Assembly (NCBI GenBank): GCA_019155205.2
Contig: JAHNZQ020000308.1
Location: forward strand, 5,564,554 to 5,588,069
Direction: 5' to 3'
Source of the DNA: Gracilaria vermiculophylla
Lineage: Eukaryota > Rhodophyta > Florideophyceae > Gracilariales > Gracilariaceae
DNA: 23,516 bases
In this document: positions 10,120 through 18,475 of the stretch, piece after piece
Layout: each line of letters starts with the position of its first letter
Position numbering within the stretch: position 1 is the first letter of the stretch
Notes under the pieces: model-generated
Seen by the model: only the letters and a program-made list of their open reading frames with translations
Databases searched by the model: none
What the model was told of the DNA's origin: nothing
Translations under genes and position numbers: made by a program

Positions 10120-10814
10120 TATGCCTGAGCCAAAACCGGTACTCGAACTCCCAGGGAGAGCCGGGCCTCATGCGCGTGAATTGAAACGCAAAGAGGTCCA
10201 ACGGATGCTGGATAAAGGCGTTATCGAGCCTTCTAATCCCAAATGGGCCTCCACGTTGGTATTTGCGAAAAAAGATGACTCCTTGAGGTTCTGTATTTAT
10301 TATAGACGTCTCAAGGAGGTGAAAGTATGCGATTCGTACTGATACCTCGTATGGATGAAAATATAGACTCCTTAGGTGATGCGTCCGTTTCCTCCGCGCT
10401 GGAGGGTAAAATTGGCTACGGGAAAGCTGAGATGGATGACTCCGATAAGAACACCACAACTTTCATCTCCCACTGTAGAATTATTACATGCGTAAGGACG
10501 TCCTCTAGATTGAAAAATGCACCCGCTAGGTTTCAACGAGCAGTGGACATAATCCTGTCGAGGATGGAGTTGCAGCACGCCCTTTTTTTATTGAAGATGT
10601 CTTTAAATACTCTCGCAGTGTGAAGGAGCACTTTATGCTTGTTCAGTACGTGCTCCAACTCCTGAAGGATGCTGGACTTCCCTTAAAGCTGGAGAAGTTT
10701 TTCTTTTTTAAGTCCTCGGTGGATTACTTGGCACACGTTGTGCTCCGGGGCCACCCACACGTTTCCATAGAGACACGGTATGCCATCAACGAAGTTCATC
10801 CGTTTATAAACTAG
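10120..10814 (+). pseudogene. pol: Reverse transcriptase domain of element B
   Basis: The RT begins MPEPKPVLELPGRAGPHARE and continues VQRMLDKGVIEPSNPKWAST and LRFCIYYRRLKEVKVCDSY to 10342. A frame change then gives the segment 10327-10623, where the first catalytic motif reads SALEGKIGYGKAEMDDSD instead of the family pattern L-D-A-N-S-G-Y, so the aspartate is replaced. FQRAVDIILSRMELQHALFL ends with LLKM where YxDD should stand, so the main active site is gone. From 10620 the thumb reads VLQLLKDAGLPLKLEKFFFF and YLAHVVLRG. This copy is more decayed than that of A. Confidence 0.93.
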
Positions 10815-11469
10815 TTGGAGCTCCACTTCTACCTGGGGTTGTATATTTTCTTTCGGACATTTTTTCCAAATTTCTCCCGTATTGCGGCGCCGTTAATTCA
10901 CCCATTGCAGAAGAACAAACCGACGCAAATGGGCCCCTTTGCGAACGAAGAATTTGAAGCCTTTTACCCCTTGCGGAGGAGACTAATAAAGCCGCTAATT
11001 TTTGTTCTCTCGAAGCCGAACGGCCGAATCGTGCTCGACAATGACCCCCTGTAAATATTACGTTGCATGTACCCTCCTAAAGGAACACATTGAAGATCGA
11101 CGTAAACTTACAAGATACTCGAGTCTCGGCTTTTCACCGCCAGAGCGGAATTGTTATACCTCGGCGCACGAACATCTCGCCATTGCATGGGAGATGCTAC
11201 TTTTTCGCCCCAACCTGAAGAACGCGTATTTAACCTTTAAGATGGACCATACACTACTAAAGTGGAGACTGTTCTTGACAAATACTTCCGGCGGCCTATA
11301 CAGATGGAGACTAAGCCTACTGGAGTACATGTTTAACATCGTCCACCGCCCTGGCATGCATTACCAGGCGGTGGACGCGCTTTCACGTATCTCTACAGAA
11401 AAGGAAGATAAAATAACTTTGGAGAACACTATTCCATGTCTAGCAATCGATATCACCACCAGGAAATGA
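10815..11469 (+). pseudogene. pol: RNase H domain of element B
   Basis: After a stop at 10812-10814 the frame continues ELHFYLGLYIFFRTFFPNFS and NEEFEAFYPLRRRLIKPLIF, the usual connection into RNase H. The catalytic region carries RIVLDNDPLC, SAHEHLAIAWEMLLF, LTFKMDHTLLKWRLFL and FNIVHRPGMHYQAVDALSRI. The acidic residues expected in all four places (D, E, D, D) are present, as in element A. A frame overlap near 11047 splits the domain. An acidic tail, STEKEDKITLENT, leads toward integrase. Confidence 0.9.
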
Positions 11470-12251
11470 GGATCCGAAGGAGAATGCGTGAAATGCTGTG
11501 AACCTCGAGGCAAAATCACTAGACTCCCTGAGGTCATGGCTCTCGTCGAGGAGGAGAAAATGTTCTCCGCATCACCATAGCGTAGGTTTGGAAGGATCGG
11601 AGTACGGATACGTACTGCAAGGAGTGCCTTGCCACTGTGAGGGGTCTAACATCATCATTGAATGTTGGTCGCGACGGCGTACTTGTACGCCGCGCTCCCC
11701 GGGACGGTGCTCTACAAACTGTGGTGCCAAGGAGCCTAAGAGCGAGGGTGCTGTATCTTTCGCACTATCCTTGCCTTGCAGAGCCTCTCGGTGGATCGTC
11801 AAATGTACTCCAATTATGACGAGAAAGATTTACTTATCGCACATGTCTAATGAGGCTTTGCAAACGTTGGCAGATTTTCTCTTTTGCGCCGCCGCTCGAG
11901 AATATATCAGCATACACCGAACGCGATTCACTCTTAGCCCGCTTTTAGGTTCAATGGAGTTCTCGGCCATAGATGTTCTGGGCCCTCTCTCTAAGTCGAA
12001 GAAAGGATACTGATTTATCTTTGTGATCAACGATCGGTTTTCGAAAATAAAGCGTTCCATTCCTCTCAGGAGCATCACGGCAACAGGAATGGCAGATACC
12101 CTTCTGGAGAACTTTGTCCACCCGTGTAGAATCCCAGTGTACCTCCTTACGGAAAACGGATCCCAGCTCGCGGCGAAGCTTTTCAGCGCCATCTCGGAAA
12201 TGCTTGGGATGAAACAGTTGTTTGCCACTTTTTACCACCACCATACCAACG
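11470..12251 (+). pseudogene. pol: Integrase of element B, first part (up to the assembly gap)
   Basis: Integrase inserts the DNA copy into the genome. The zinc-binding part is at about 11655-11910 (VLVRRAPRDGALQTVVP, LYLSHYPCLAEPLGG, then AHMSNEALQTLADFLFCAAA). The second histidine and the first cysteine are replaced. The catalytic core follows: SMEFSAIDVLGPLSKSKKGY with its first aspartate, a TGA at 12011-12013, then FIFVINDRFSKIKRSIPL. The second catalytic motif reads LLTENGSQLAAKLF, with glutamate in place of aspartate. The segment ends GMKQLFATFYHHHTN at the gap, just before the glutamate motif. Confidence 0.92.
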
Positions 12252-12351
12252 NNNNNNNNNNNNNNNNNNNNNNNNNNNNNNNNNNNNNNNNNNNNNNNNN
12301 NNNNNNNNNNNNNNNNNNNNNNNNNNNNNNNNNNNNNNNNNNNNNNNNNNN
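12252..12351. other. Assembly gap of exactly 100 N
   Basis: A run of exactly 100 N, the usual placeholder for a gap of unknown size. It falls inside integrase. In element C the matching interval, from the N of CNG to the RKK of the C-terminal module (14214-14594), measures about 380 bases. The true gap is therefore probably nearer 380 than 100 bases. Confidence 0.95.
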
Positions 12352-12560
12352 TCCGAAAAATCTTCTTCCGTGATTGGGGTACTGAAGTCCCGACGAGCCG
12401 CCTTTCTGAAACTCCCATCACTCCACTTCGGGGGCCATACGTGGAAACTACGGCTTCTAGTACTTCAGCGGCGACGACATCGATGGATATTAGAAGCCCT
12501 GTCATACCTCTGGGTGAACCACTGATGGGAGCTGCAGACGCCATCTTAACCACTCAAGGT
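12352..12560 (+). pseudogene. pol: Integrase of element B, C-terminal GPY/F module
   Basis: Directly after the gap the plus strand reads RKIFFRDWGTEVPTS and then TPLRGPYVETTASSTSAA. The basic RK-x-F-F start and the GPY box are the landmarks of the GPY/F module near the end of Ty3/gypsy integrases; element C has RKKVFISNG and PVADRPIVVVSV in these places. The frame stays open to 12692. No chromodomain could be found between here and the 3' LTR on the plus strand. Confidence 0.72.
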
Positions 12561-13005
12561 GATATGCGGTGGATCATATTGTGTCTCACAGCCAGAACCC
12601 TGCAGGTCTACTGTACCGCATACAATAGTACGGGTATATCTCAAAGGATGACATTGGAGAACCCCCGGGACAAATTCCGGAGATTTTCCTAAGGAGATAC
12701 CACGCCAATCTGGAGCGAAAATGCATTTCTGCAAAGACATTTCCGTTTAGAAAAGAGGGACGGGTCCCAATACGAAATTGTTTTTCGTTCTCTGGTATCT
12801 CATTCCCATCTGAAGTTCTGTTTTTCGCCTCCAGGGCACACTATTCATCGTTGCCATATGCTCTGATGGCGGAACTTCTGGTCACCGTGCTCTCGGGTAC
12901 GGGCACCTACTATAGCAATGACCGGTCTGGGAGCTAGTACTACACCTCAAGGGTATTTTATTCCGTCTCTATTTGGGACAACTATCATCTCCGGGTTAAT
13001 TTCAT
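12561..13005. other. 3' region of element B, not assigned
   Basis: The plus-strand frame of the GPY/F module ends at 12692 without a recognised domain. On the minus strand 12900-12546 also reads fairly well (IFAPDWRGISLGKSPEFVPG, then GCETQYDPPHITLSG), interrupted by one TAA near 12749. I cannot decide which strand was coding. Confidence 0.4.
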
Positions 13006-13656
13006 TCATAGGTTACCAAACCGCACCGCATACTCCGCATCCAAGCGGGCTTTTGCGGAGAGAGTTTTGCTTGCGAAGAACTCCGTCAGGCTGTCCTTGA
13101 CGGCAGCCATCGAGACTCGGTCCGCCCGGCCCATATGAGGTTCCAGGACCCAGTCATGAGCCTCGCGCATAACCTGTACAAGAGAGGCGGGCGCAGAGCG
13201 GCCCGCCGTTATATGCCCCTTAAATGAAGAAGTCATGTAACAAAGCAATCGAGGAATGCCCGCAGAAGACGAACAAGGTGATGCAGGCGAGAAGATAAGC
13301 ACCTTAGTTGGGAACGGGGTCATAGCGAGCGCAGAACGACGACAGGTAAAAAGGGAAAGGTGTGAGATGAGATGTGTCTGACGAGGATGGATGAGTGGAC
13401 GTAACGCCTTGAGCGTTTCCCGAAAGCGATCCTTGAGGAAATCAGACCGGGCACTATAGCACCAGCAGGGTACACCAAGAAAGAGCAGACAAAGTTGCTT
13501 CGAGAAGTGTTCAGGACCGTGACCCGCCTTGAAGGAGATACGAGAGCCCGCGGTCCATAAGCCGCGCAGAAACGAGGAAGTTCCCAGGAACACCTGGACG
13601 AGAGAATGTGTCAAATTGCGGATGACGGTTATGACGTCACCACCATTAAGAGCTGT
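13006..13656 (-). CDS. E: unidentified antisense reading frame, 216 codons without a stop
   Basis: This is the longest uninterrupted frame in the window, on the strand opposite to element B and between its integrase and its 3' LTR. It is bounded by TGA at 13657-13659 and ends with TGA at 13006-13008. No ATG lies near its beginning, so it is probably the remaining part of a larger frame or an exon. Its C-terminal third looks like a folded protein: SLVQVMREAHDWVLEPHMG, then DRVSMAAVKDSLTEFFASK and LSAKARLDAEYAVRFGN. The middle is rich in Ser, Leu and Pro. It has no zinc motif or RT motif and I do not recognise it. A chance frame cannot be excluded, but an open run this long among sequences broken every 60 codons or fewer is notable. 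Confidence 0.4.
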   Translation of the reverse strand, partial: TALNGGDVITVIRNLTHSLVQVFLGTSSFLRGLWTAGSRISFKAGHGPEHFSKQLCLLFLGVPCWCYSARSDFLKDRFRETLKALRPLIHPRQTHLISHLSLFTCRRSALAMTPFPTKVLIFSPASPCSSSAGIPRLLCYMTSSFKGHITAGRSAPASLVQVMREAHDWVLEPHMGRADRVSMAAVKDSLTEFFASKTLSAKARLDAEYAVRFGNL

Positions 13657-13706
13657 TCAAGAATCGAGCTATGGAAAGATGCACCTCCAGGACGTGTTAC
13701 GAGTCC

Positions 13707-13716
13707 GAAAAGGGGG
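13707..13716 (+). promoter_or_regulatory. Polypurine tract of element B
   Basis: GAAAAGGGGG, followed by TA and then the TG of the LTR at 13719. LTR retrotransposons start plus-strand DNA synthesis from such a purine run directly before the 3' LTR. Its position identifies 13719-14070 as the 3' LTR of a plus-strand element and not a random solo copy. Confidence 0.75.
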
Positions 13717-13718
13717 TA

Positions 13719-14070
13719 TGTAGTACAGTGGATACAAAGGTTATAATGTTTTGTGGTTTTACCATGGGGTATTTCTAAAGAGTGTTCGTATTTTATTAAC
13801 TGAGCCGCGGGAAGCATTACTCGACCCACTTGTGCTACAGCACTCCTGAGGAATTGCAGATTTCATATTTATTTTCTTTAGTTATTTCAGGCAGTTATAC
13901 TTATGTGCATTAGTGACACCTGTCGAGGGTAGCTCCCGGCACCGTAATTTATATGCCGGTGGAGCCCGAGCTCACGGGGAAGTAAGCAAAACACCCTTGA
14001 GTCTTTTTCTACTTTTTCCGATCGGAGACTCTTGTCTATCGTCTCCAGGTCTCTAAGCCACCGATCTACA
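13719..14070 (+). repeat. 3' LTR of element B
   Basis: It starts TGTAGTACAGTGGATAC and ends CCGATCTACA, so the ends form the inverted pair TGTAG / CTACA. It aligns end to end with 6035-6385. The 352-bp length defines the LTR in this family. The sequence after 14070 belongs to a different element (C). Confidence 0.85.
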
Positions 14071-14085
14071 GGCATTGAATACTCA

Positions 14086-14790
14086 GTTATGGGCTTCCAG
14101 TGGAGTTACTATCAGATAACAGAAAATAATTCACTTCCAAGGTCTTCCAGGATGTCTGTCGTATCCTGAGTGCGAAGAACCTGTTCACTACGATATACAT
14201 TCCTCAATGTAATGGGCCAATGGAACGTTTTAACCGTACTATCCTCGCTTCTCTGTGAATTTATGTTGCTGATCACCCAAAAACCTGGGATCTGTACACG
14301 GACGCGCTGATGTTCGCGTATGACACGCAAATTCACCGCACTACCGGGGTGTCACCACTTCAGTTGGTGCTGTCGAGTACTTCATCTCCGTTGGCTTTGG
14401 AACCCCAAGCTACGCTTGGTACTTTCCTATCAGTGGGTGCGAACCGCCAACGGTCGAAAAACCGGTTGACGAAACTCGCCCCAGCTACGCAGAAGTAAAT
14501 GGCACGTGCCCAAGCCGCTTCCAAGCTGGACTTAAACGCGCGCTTGCGGGAGGAAAGCGTTACTACCATTAAAGCCGGCGACTTCATGTTCGCCCGGAAG
14601 AAAGTTTTTATCTCCAACGGGTAGAAGCGCCACAAATTCTCGCCTGTGGCAGACAGGCCGATTGTGGTCGTCTCCGTAGTAAGCGATGCTGTCGTTATCA
14701 CCATGAACGACAACCACAAACGTCTGTCCCATGATCGAGTCAACATGGCTCCTCCTCCCTCCTTGAAGGTCCTCCTTCACCGCCCAATCC
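14086..14790 (+). pseudogene. pol: Integrase core end and GPY/F module of element C
   Basis: The frame begins SYGLPVELLSDNRK, with the second catalytic aspartate kept. A TAA stands where the family has a glutamine, followed by FTSKVFQDVCRILSAK. The third catalytic residue is present in PMERFNRTILASL, followed by a TGA. The frame at 14310-14498 gives MFAYDTQIHRTTGVSPLQLV, the usual end of the core. The C-terminal module follows: KAGDFMFARKKVFISNG, a stop, then KRHKFSPVADRPIVVVSV. Three stops in about 230 codons and few frameshifts make C clearly better preserved than B. Confidence 0.93.
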
Positions 14791-15797
14791 TGCGGGATAG
14801 AGCAGCCTCGGATCAGCCAGCAACATCCGGTATACCGATAATTAGAAGGCCTACCCTCTCGCGGCACCCTTCGCAGGGTGTCTCGGCTCTCTCGTACTTG
14901 TCGGTAGAAAAACCGACCTTGTCGAACGGGGTTGGCTCGCATGGCCAATCTACAACAATTCCAGTTCGAACTAGCAAATTTACTGCAATGGGGTTCAGTC
15001 GGTGTCTCCAGTCACCCCGTCTCAGCGGGGGGAGGACCTCTCTTCCGCTTCTCTCAAGGAGGTTGTCTACTCCATATTGCACCGGGAAACACGCCGTGAC
15101 CCACGTCTAAGTGACCGTGCGTAGCAGCCCACACGGGAAAACGCCCAGGTGACATCACCGTCTATAACGGATGCAAACGCCATAGCGGCAGAGAACAGCA
15201 TTGCAAACACTGTAAAGAACGCTCTGGGGAACCTGGTCGCCACAAAGCGGTATTCGACCGAGTCGGAACCACCCACCAGGTCCGAAACGGAAGCTACGAG
15301 ACGACATCGCCTGGCACCCCCATCCGGGGGAGCTAACCCGAGCACCTGCGCCAGCAGGTGCAAAGCAGTTGCGTGGCTGGCCGGTCGAAAGTGGCGCGCT
15401 GCCAAGTGCCGGCCTCCGAAGAGGAACTACACATAAAGCACGGAGATGGTACTCCAAAAAGGGGAAGGTTTTCGTAAATTTCTCGCAGCCTGACAAAGGC
15501 AAGGCTGCAACAAGGGAGGCGGGTCTCCAGGCCATCCGCCGGTACCCGTCAGAGAAGCCACAACCTTTAGGAACTGAGCCACTTACGGGGATACCGCAAC
15601 CCGCCCAGGGCATAATTGTTCTAGCTATATGCGCCAAGGCACTACCCCACGATCGTGAGCTGCGCAGACTTGCGTTCAGACCGGAATACCGGGAGGCAGA
15701 AGCCAACATCCCACGGGGAGAAATCTGATCCGAAGCAGGGACTTACAACTCAGCGCATGAGAAAACCACGATAGCCCGGCATACCAGGAAGATTGAC
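14791..15797 (+). pseudogene. pol: Linker between integrase and chromodomain of element C
   Basis: About 335 codons separate the GPY/F module from the chromodomain. The frame used by the chromodomain is open at 14646-15110 and again at about 15369-15728. Between them a different plus-strand frame (15149-15436) is open and reads ITDANAIAAENSIANTVKNA, then a Ser/Arg-rich stretch, so a frameshift pair is likely. The sequence is rich in Pro, Ser and Arg, as such linkers often are. The 184-codon minus-strand frame at 15709-15155 is taken as a shadow. Confidence 0.6.
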
Positions 15798-15977
15798 ACA
15801 CAGGAATATGTCGTGGAAAGAATAACCAGACACTTGTACAAAGAGAATGGGGTTTTACAGTACCACGTACACTGGAATGGGTACGACCCTTTGTCCGACA
15901 TGGCCGAGCCGACCGAATATCTTTTACTTTCTTTCGTGGTACGCTATCACCCCAACGCGATTCAGCGACTTTATTGA
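15798..15977 (+). pseudogene. Chromodomain at the C-terminus of the element C polyprotein
   Basis: The frame reads TQEYVVERITRHLYKENGVL and then QYHVHWNGYDPLSDMAEPTE, ending SFVVRYHPNAIQRLY and TGA. This is the chromodomain fold: EYVVERI strand, aromatic QYHVHW, NGYDP turn and a final helix. The conserved Trp-x-Gly-Tyr (WNGY) core is intact and no stop or frameshift occurs in 60 codons. Chromodomains at the integrase end direct insertion of chromoviruses toward histone-marked chromatin. The residue after the DMAEPTE loop is not the usual Trp-Glu pair, so that aromatic-cage position may be lost. Confidence 0.93.
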
Positions 15978-16227
15978 AGCTCTGTAACGCCCGACCAGAG
16001 TAAATTACCGCCGAACAGACATCTTAACGCAAAAGCAGTAGCGCTGGCAAACGCCACTCCACCCCGCTCTTCACTTTTTTGGAAGCAACCACTAATGGTT
16101 TTATTTTATTCAGCTTGCTGGTTGATGATCATCGTAGCCACAGACATAGGCTCTCCCATTCACATGGCGTACATATTTGGTGACGCTATAATCACGTTCG
16201 TATCGTGATGGCCTAGTTTACGGGCTA
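15978..16227. other. Spacer between element C and region D
   Basis: 250 bases between two convergent coding remnants. It contains AT-rich runs (TTTTATTTTATTC near 16099) but no reading frame, LTR or polypurine tract that I can support. Confidence 0.5.
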
Positions 16228-18475
16228 TCACGGGTAAGTACCCTTCAAAAGGAAGAAACTAGAACCCTGTATGTAGGGGAAGATACAGCAATCGACTAGT
16301 TTACTGGAAGGGACCTCCTTGGGAGAGACCCGTAAGAAAGCTGACCCGTTTACCTTCGCGAGGCGGAGACTTCCACTAAGGCGGTTCGCAAAGATTTCCC
16401 CCATGGCGAACAAATCACCCGAGGTGTTCGGGAGGCTCATGCCAACGCCGCGGCGGAAACTCGCGACAACATACAACTTGTCGGCACATGTTGTAGGAGT
16501 CTCATTTCCAGAGAAAGAGCCACTGAAATCCCCAGGAGTAGGAGCTGGCAGCCAAACAGGGCTACCCGGGACAGCCTCAGCTCCAGCCTTCCCCAAATTG
16601 GGCGATGATTTTATCCCGGGTGCCCCGGGCCCCTCCTCATACAGAACAGCCGCGCCCATTGCACCTTCATCACCCACTTCCAAGTCACCTCCTCCCGGAG
16701 TCTCCGGTTCGTTATCGACCATGGGGTACTCCCCCTAATAAGAGTCGTACCACTCATTGGATTAACCGTATCCGATCGGGTGTCAAGCTGGAATAACTCT
16801 TGGAGCGATCCAATTTTCCCACACCTCCTCGCGGCTGATCTTCCGGACTTCCCACGGGGTAAAAAAGATGAAGTCTCTCACTCTTGCAGTGTTCCGTTCC
16901 AATACTTTGCCAGAAGCAGCGGTTACAACGTCGTAGAGCCTGCTCTGTTCCAGCGATATTTCGTCCCAATAGACGGAATTGATTAAATCGAGACGGCCCG
17001 CGACTTTTTCGCAGTGGGCTAGACCCTCGAGGGGGACCAGCATGTCAAGGAGACAAATGGAAGCCGGCACCCGTGGTTGAATGTACCACAGTCAGGACTG
17101 GTCGTACGCCTCTATAAGGAGATACGCCGCCGTGCGGACCATTCATTCGGTAATCATTACCGAACATATCCATGCATGCGGGTCATTCTCGAGGCGAGAC
17201 ACCAGATAGGTTGCGCCGGAACGAGCTCCATGTATCACCCCCGGAAAGCCTCCACGTCAGTCCCCCAAGGTGGTAGGGGGACATAACGATCTAGTTGGTG
17301 TGACGGAGTGATCTGTTTTACTTCCACGTTCTGATGTGGAACAAAATATCCCATTCGGGAGCATACACTCAGCTCAAAACAGATGACATTCTGCAGGATC
17401 TTTGACCAATACGACCGCGATAAATGTCAGAACTCCGCCTGGAGGATTGGTTGAGTCCAACAGAGGACCTACTGTCTCGCAATAGGGAAGTTCCGCCACG
17501 CGAGGGTTTCCAATACCGCCAGAAGGTCGCAATACCCGGTCTCGCCGCAAGTGCGGTAAAATCCCACATCGAACTGAAGATCATCCGGGATCATTTGCTC
17601 AAACGAGGCACGGCCCTGTCGTTGGTGGGTCAATCGCACCAGCGCAGTGTACGCCGCAGTAGCAGATTCTTCCCGGCCTCGTCGGACTGGAGCATCGGTA
17701 ACGCGACGCGGGGACTCTAATCCCAGGAATTCACAACAATGGCGTGGAGATCCCCCGGAGGGACAGCGGCCCCGTCGACATAACAATATAGGATTTCTGA
17801 GTTTCGTGCGGTGGTGGGGTGAAACCACGTTTCCAATCGAAGCTGAATCGCCTTTTGTCGGGTTAGCGGGATGTGTCTCACCAGGGAATCGTACAACGGC
17901 CACAGTTGGCTCTCAGCGTCCACGATGGCGAAAGAATCCACCCTGCGGGAACACGAGAAGCAGCCGGCGGAGCCGGGACCAAGCGAAACCCTGAAGACAG
18001 GTTGTGTTTGGAGTCCGAGCCGTCATTTCTCGTCGACGTCGGAGGGTTGAAAGGCGGCGCGATCAAAGTAAGGTCAAGATTCTGCGTGGCCGGAGAAGCC
18101 GTCGAAGACGGAAACGGTTCTCGTGATGTAGAGGCCGGGTCAATGCGTGTTGCGAGCACTTCAGGCTCGTTGAAGGGACATACTGGCAGACCGGAGAAGG
18201 GCGCACACTTATGCATCTTACCCGCCTGTAGGACAACCACCTTGGGTTGTTGCTCTTGGCTAAACGGGGGGATATGATGTGCACTCTTCTTCTTTGGGGT
18301 ATTCCCGCATATGAGCTGTTACTGAGAAACCCACTGTAAAAGATTAATATGACTGATTCCCGCGCAAGCGGGCGGCGGGACAAGTTAAACGTTTGTGGTA
18401 CTGGGAACTCCTGGAGAATCGATGACTGGGATAGTGCGAGGGTGGTGGTTCACATTGCCAGGTACTTATTTATTT
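16228..18475 (-). pseudogene. D: large decayed protein gene of unknown family, antisense to element C
   Basis: On the minus strand about 740 codons can be followed through several frames. The N-terminal part (18475-17920) is rich in Pro, Ser and Thr; a copy of part of it is at 5844-6034. Then come 17941-17717 (MDSFAIVDAESQLWPLYDSL, RQKAIQLRLETWF), 17720-17469 (DLQFDVGFYRTCGETGYCDL), mixed frames to about 17230, and one frame from 17230 to 16228 with YLVSRLENDPHAW, WYIQPRVPASICLLDML, RVRDFIFFTPWEVRKIS and an acidic, Gly/Pro-rich C-terminus. In that last frame TGA stands at 17143-17145, 17092-17094 and 16783-16785, TAA at 16762-16764 and TAG at 16735-16737. The 165 codons of 16722-16228 are open and show the G-first codon bias of coding DNA. 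There is no RT, integrase, zinc or protease motif. Candidates are a capsid-like protein of an integrated dsRNA virus, an unusual gag, or an extra antisense frame of a chromovirus; none is proven. Confidence 0.55.

Larger units (their letters stand above)
6035..14070 (+). mobile_element. Element B: decayed, nearly full-length Ty3/gypsy LTR retrotransposon
   Basis: It has LTRs at both ends (6035-6385 and 13719-14070), a polypurine tract before the 3' LTR, and gag, protease, RT, RNase H and integrase in order between them. It is the same family as element A and points away from it. An assembly gap of 100 N interrupts integrase. Stops and frameshifts occur in every domain, the protease and RT active sites are destroyed, and the two LTRs differ at roughly a quarter to a third of positions by eye, so the insertion is old. 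No short target-site duplication is visible (GGTGG before 6035, GGCAT after 14070). Confidence 0.9.
14071..15977 (+). mobile_element. Element C: 3' fragment of a second chromovirus lineage
   Basis: It begins abruptly at the end of the 3' LTR of B, in the middle of an integrase, and runs to the stop after a chromodomain. It is not the continuation of the integrase of B: the segment FTSKVFQDVCRILSAKNLFT repeats the part of integrase that B already has before the gap (LAAKLFSAISEMLGMKQLFA), with different residues. So C comes from another lineage. Its own LTR was not identified. Confidence 0.85.

Noticed and set aside
12241..14200. One integrase split by an insertion between 12251 and 14190
   Set aside because: The two parts overlap by about 30 residues with different sequence, and the B-side integrase resumes right after the gap at 12352. 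They are two different elements.
15155..15709. 184-codon minus-strand frame
   Set aside because: It lies opposite the linker of element C, where two plus-strand frames lead into an intact chromodomain. Its composition (Ser, Arg, Gly, Cys-rich) is typical of a shadow frame.
16319..16738. 139-codon plus-strand Pro/Ser-rich frame
   Set aside because: The minus-strand frame over the same bases has a stronger first-position G bias and joins coherent sequence on both sides, so the plus-strand frame is taken as its shadow.
17647..17994. 115-codon plus-strand frame
   Set aside because: It is opposite D and rich in Arg, Gly and Pro, with no recognisable content; the minus strand reads better.
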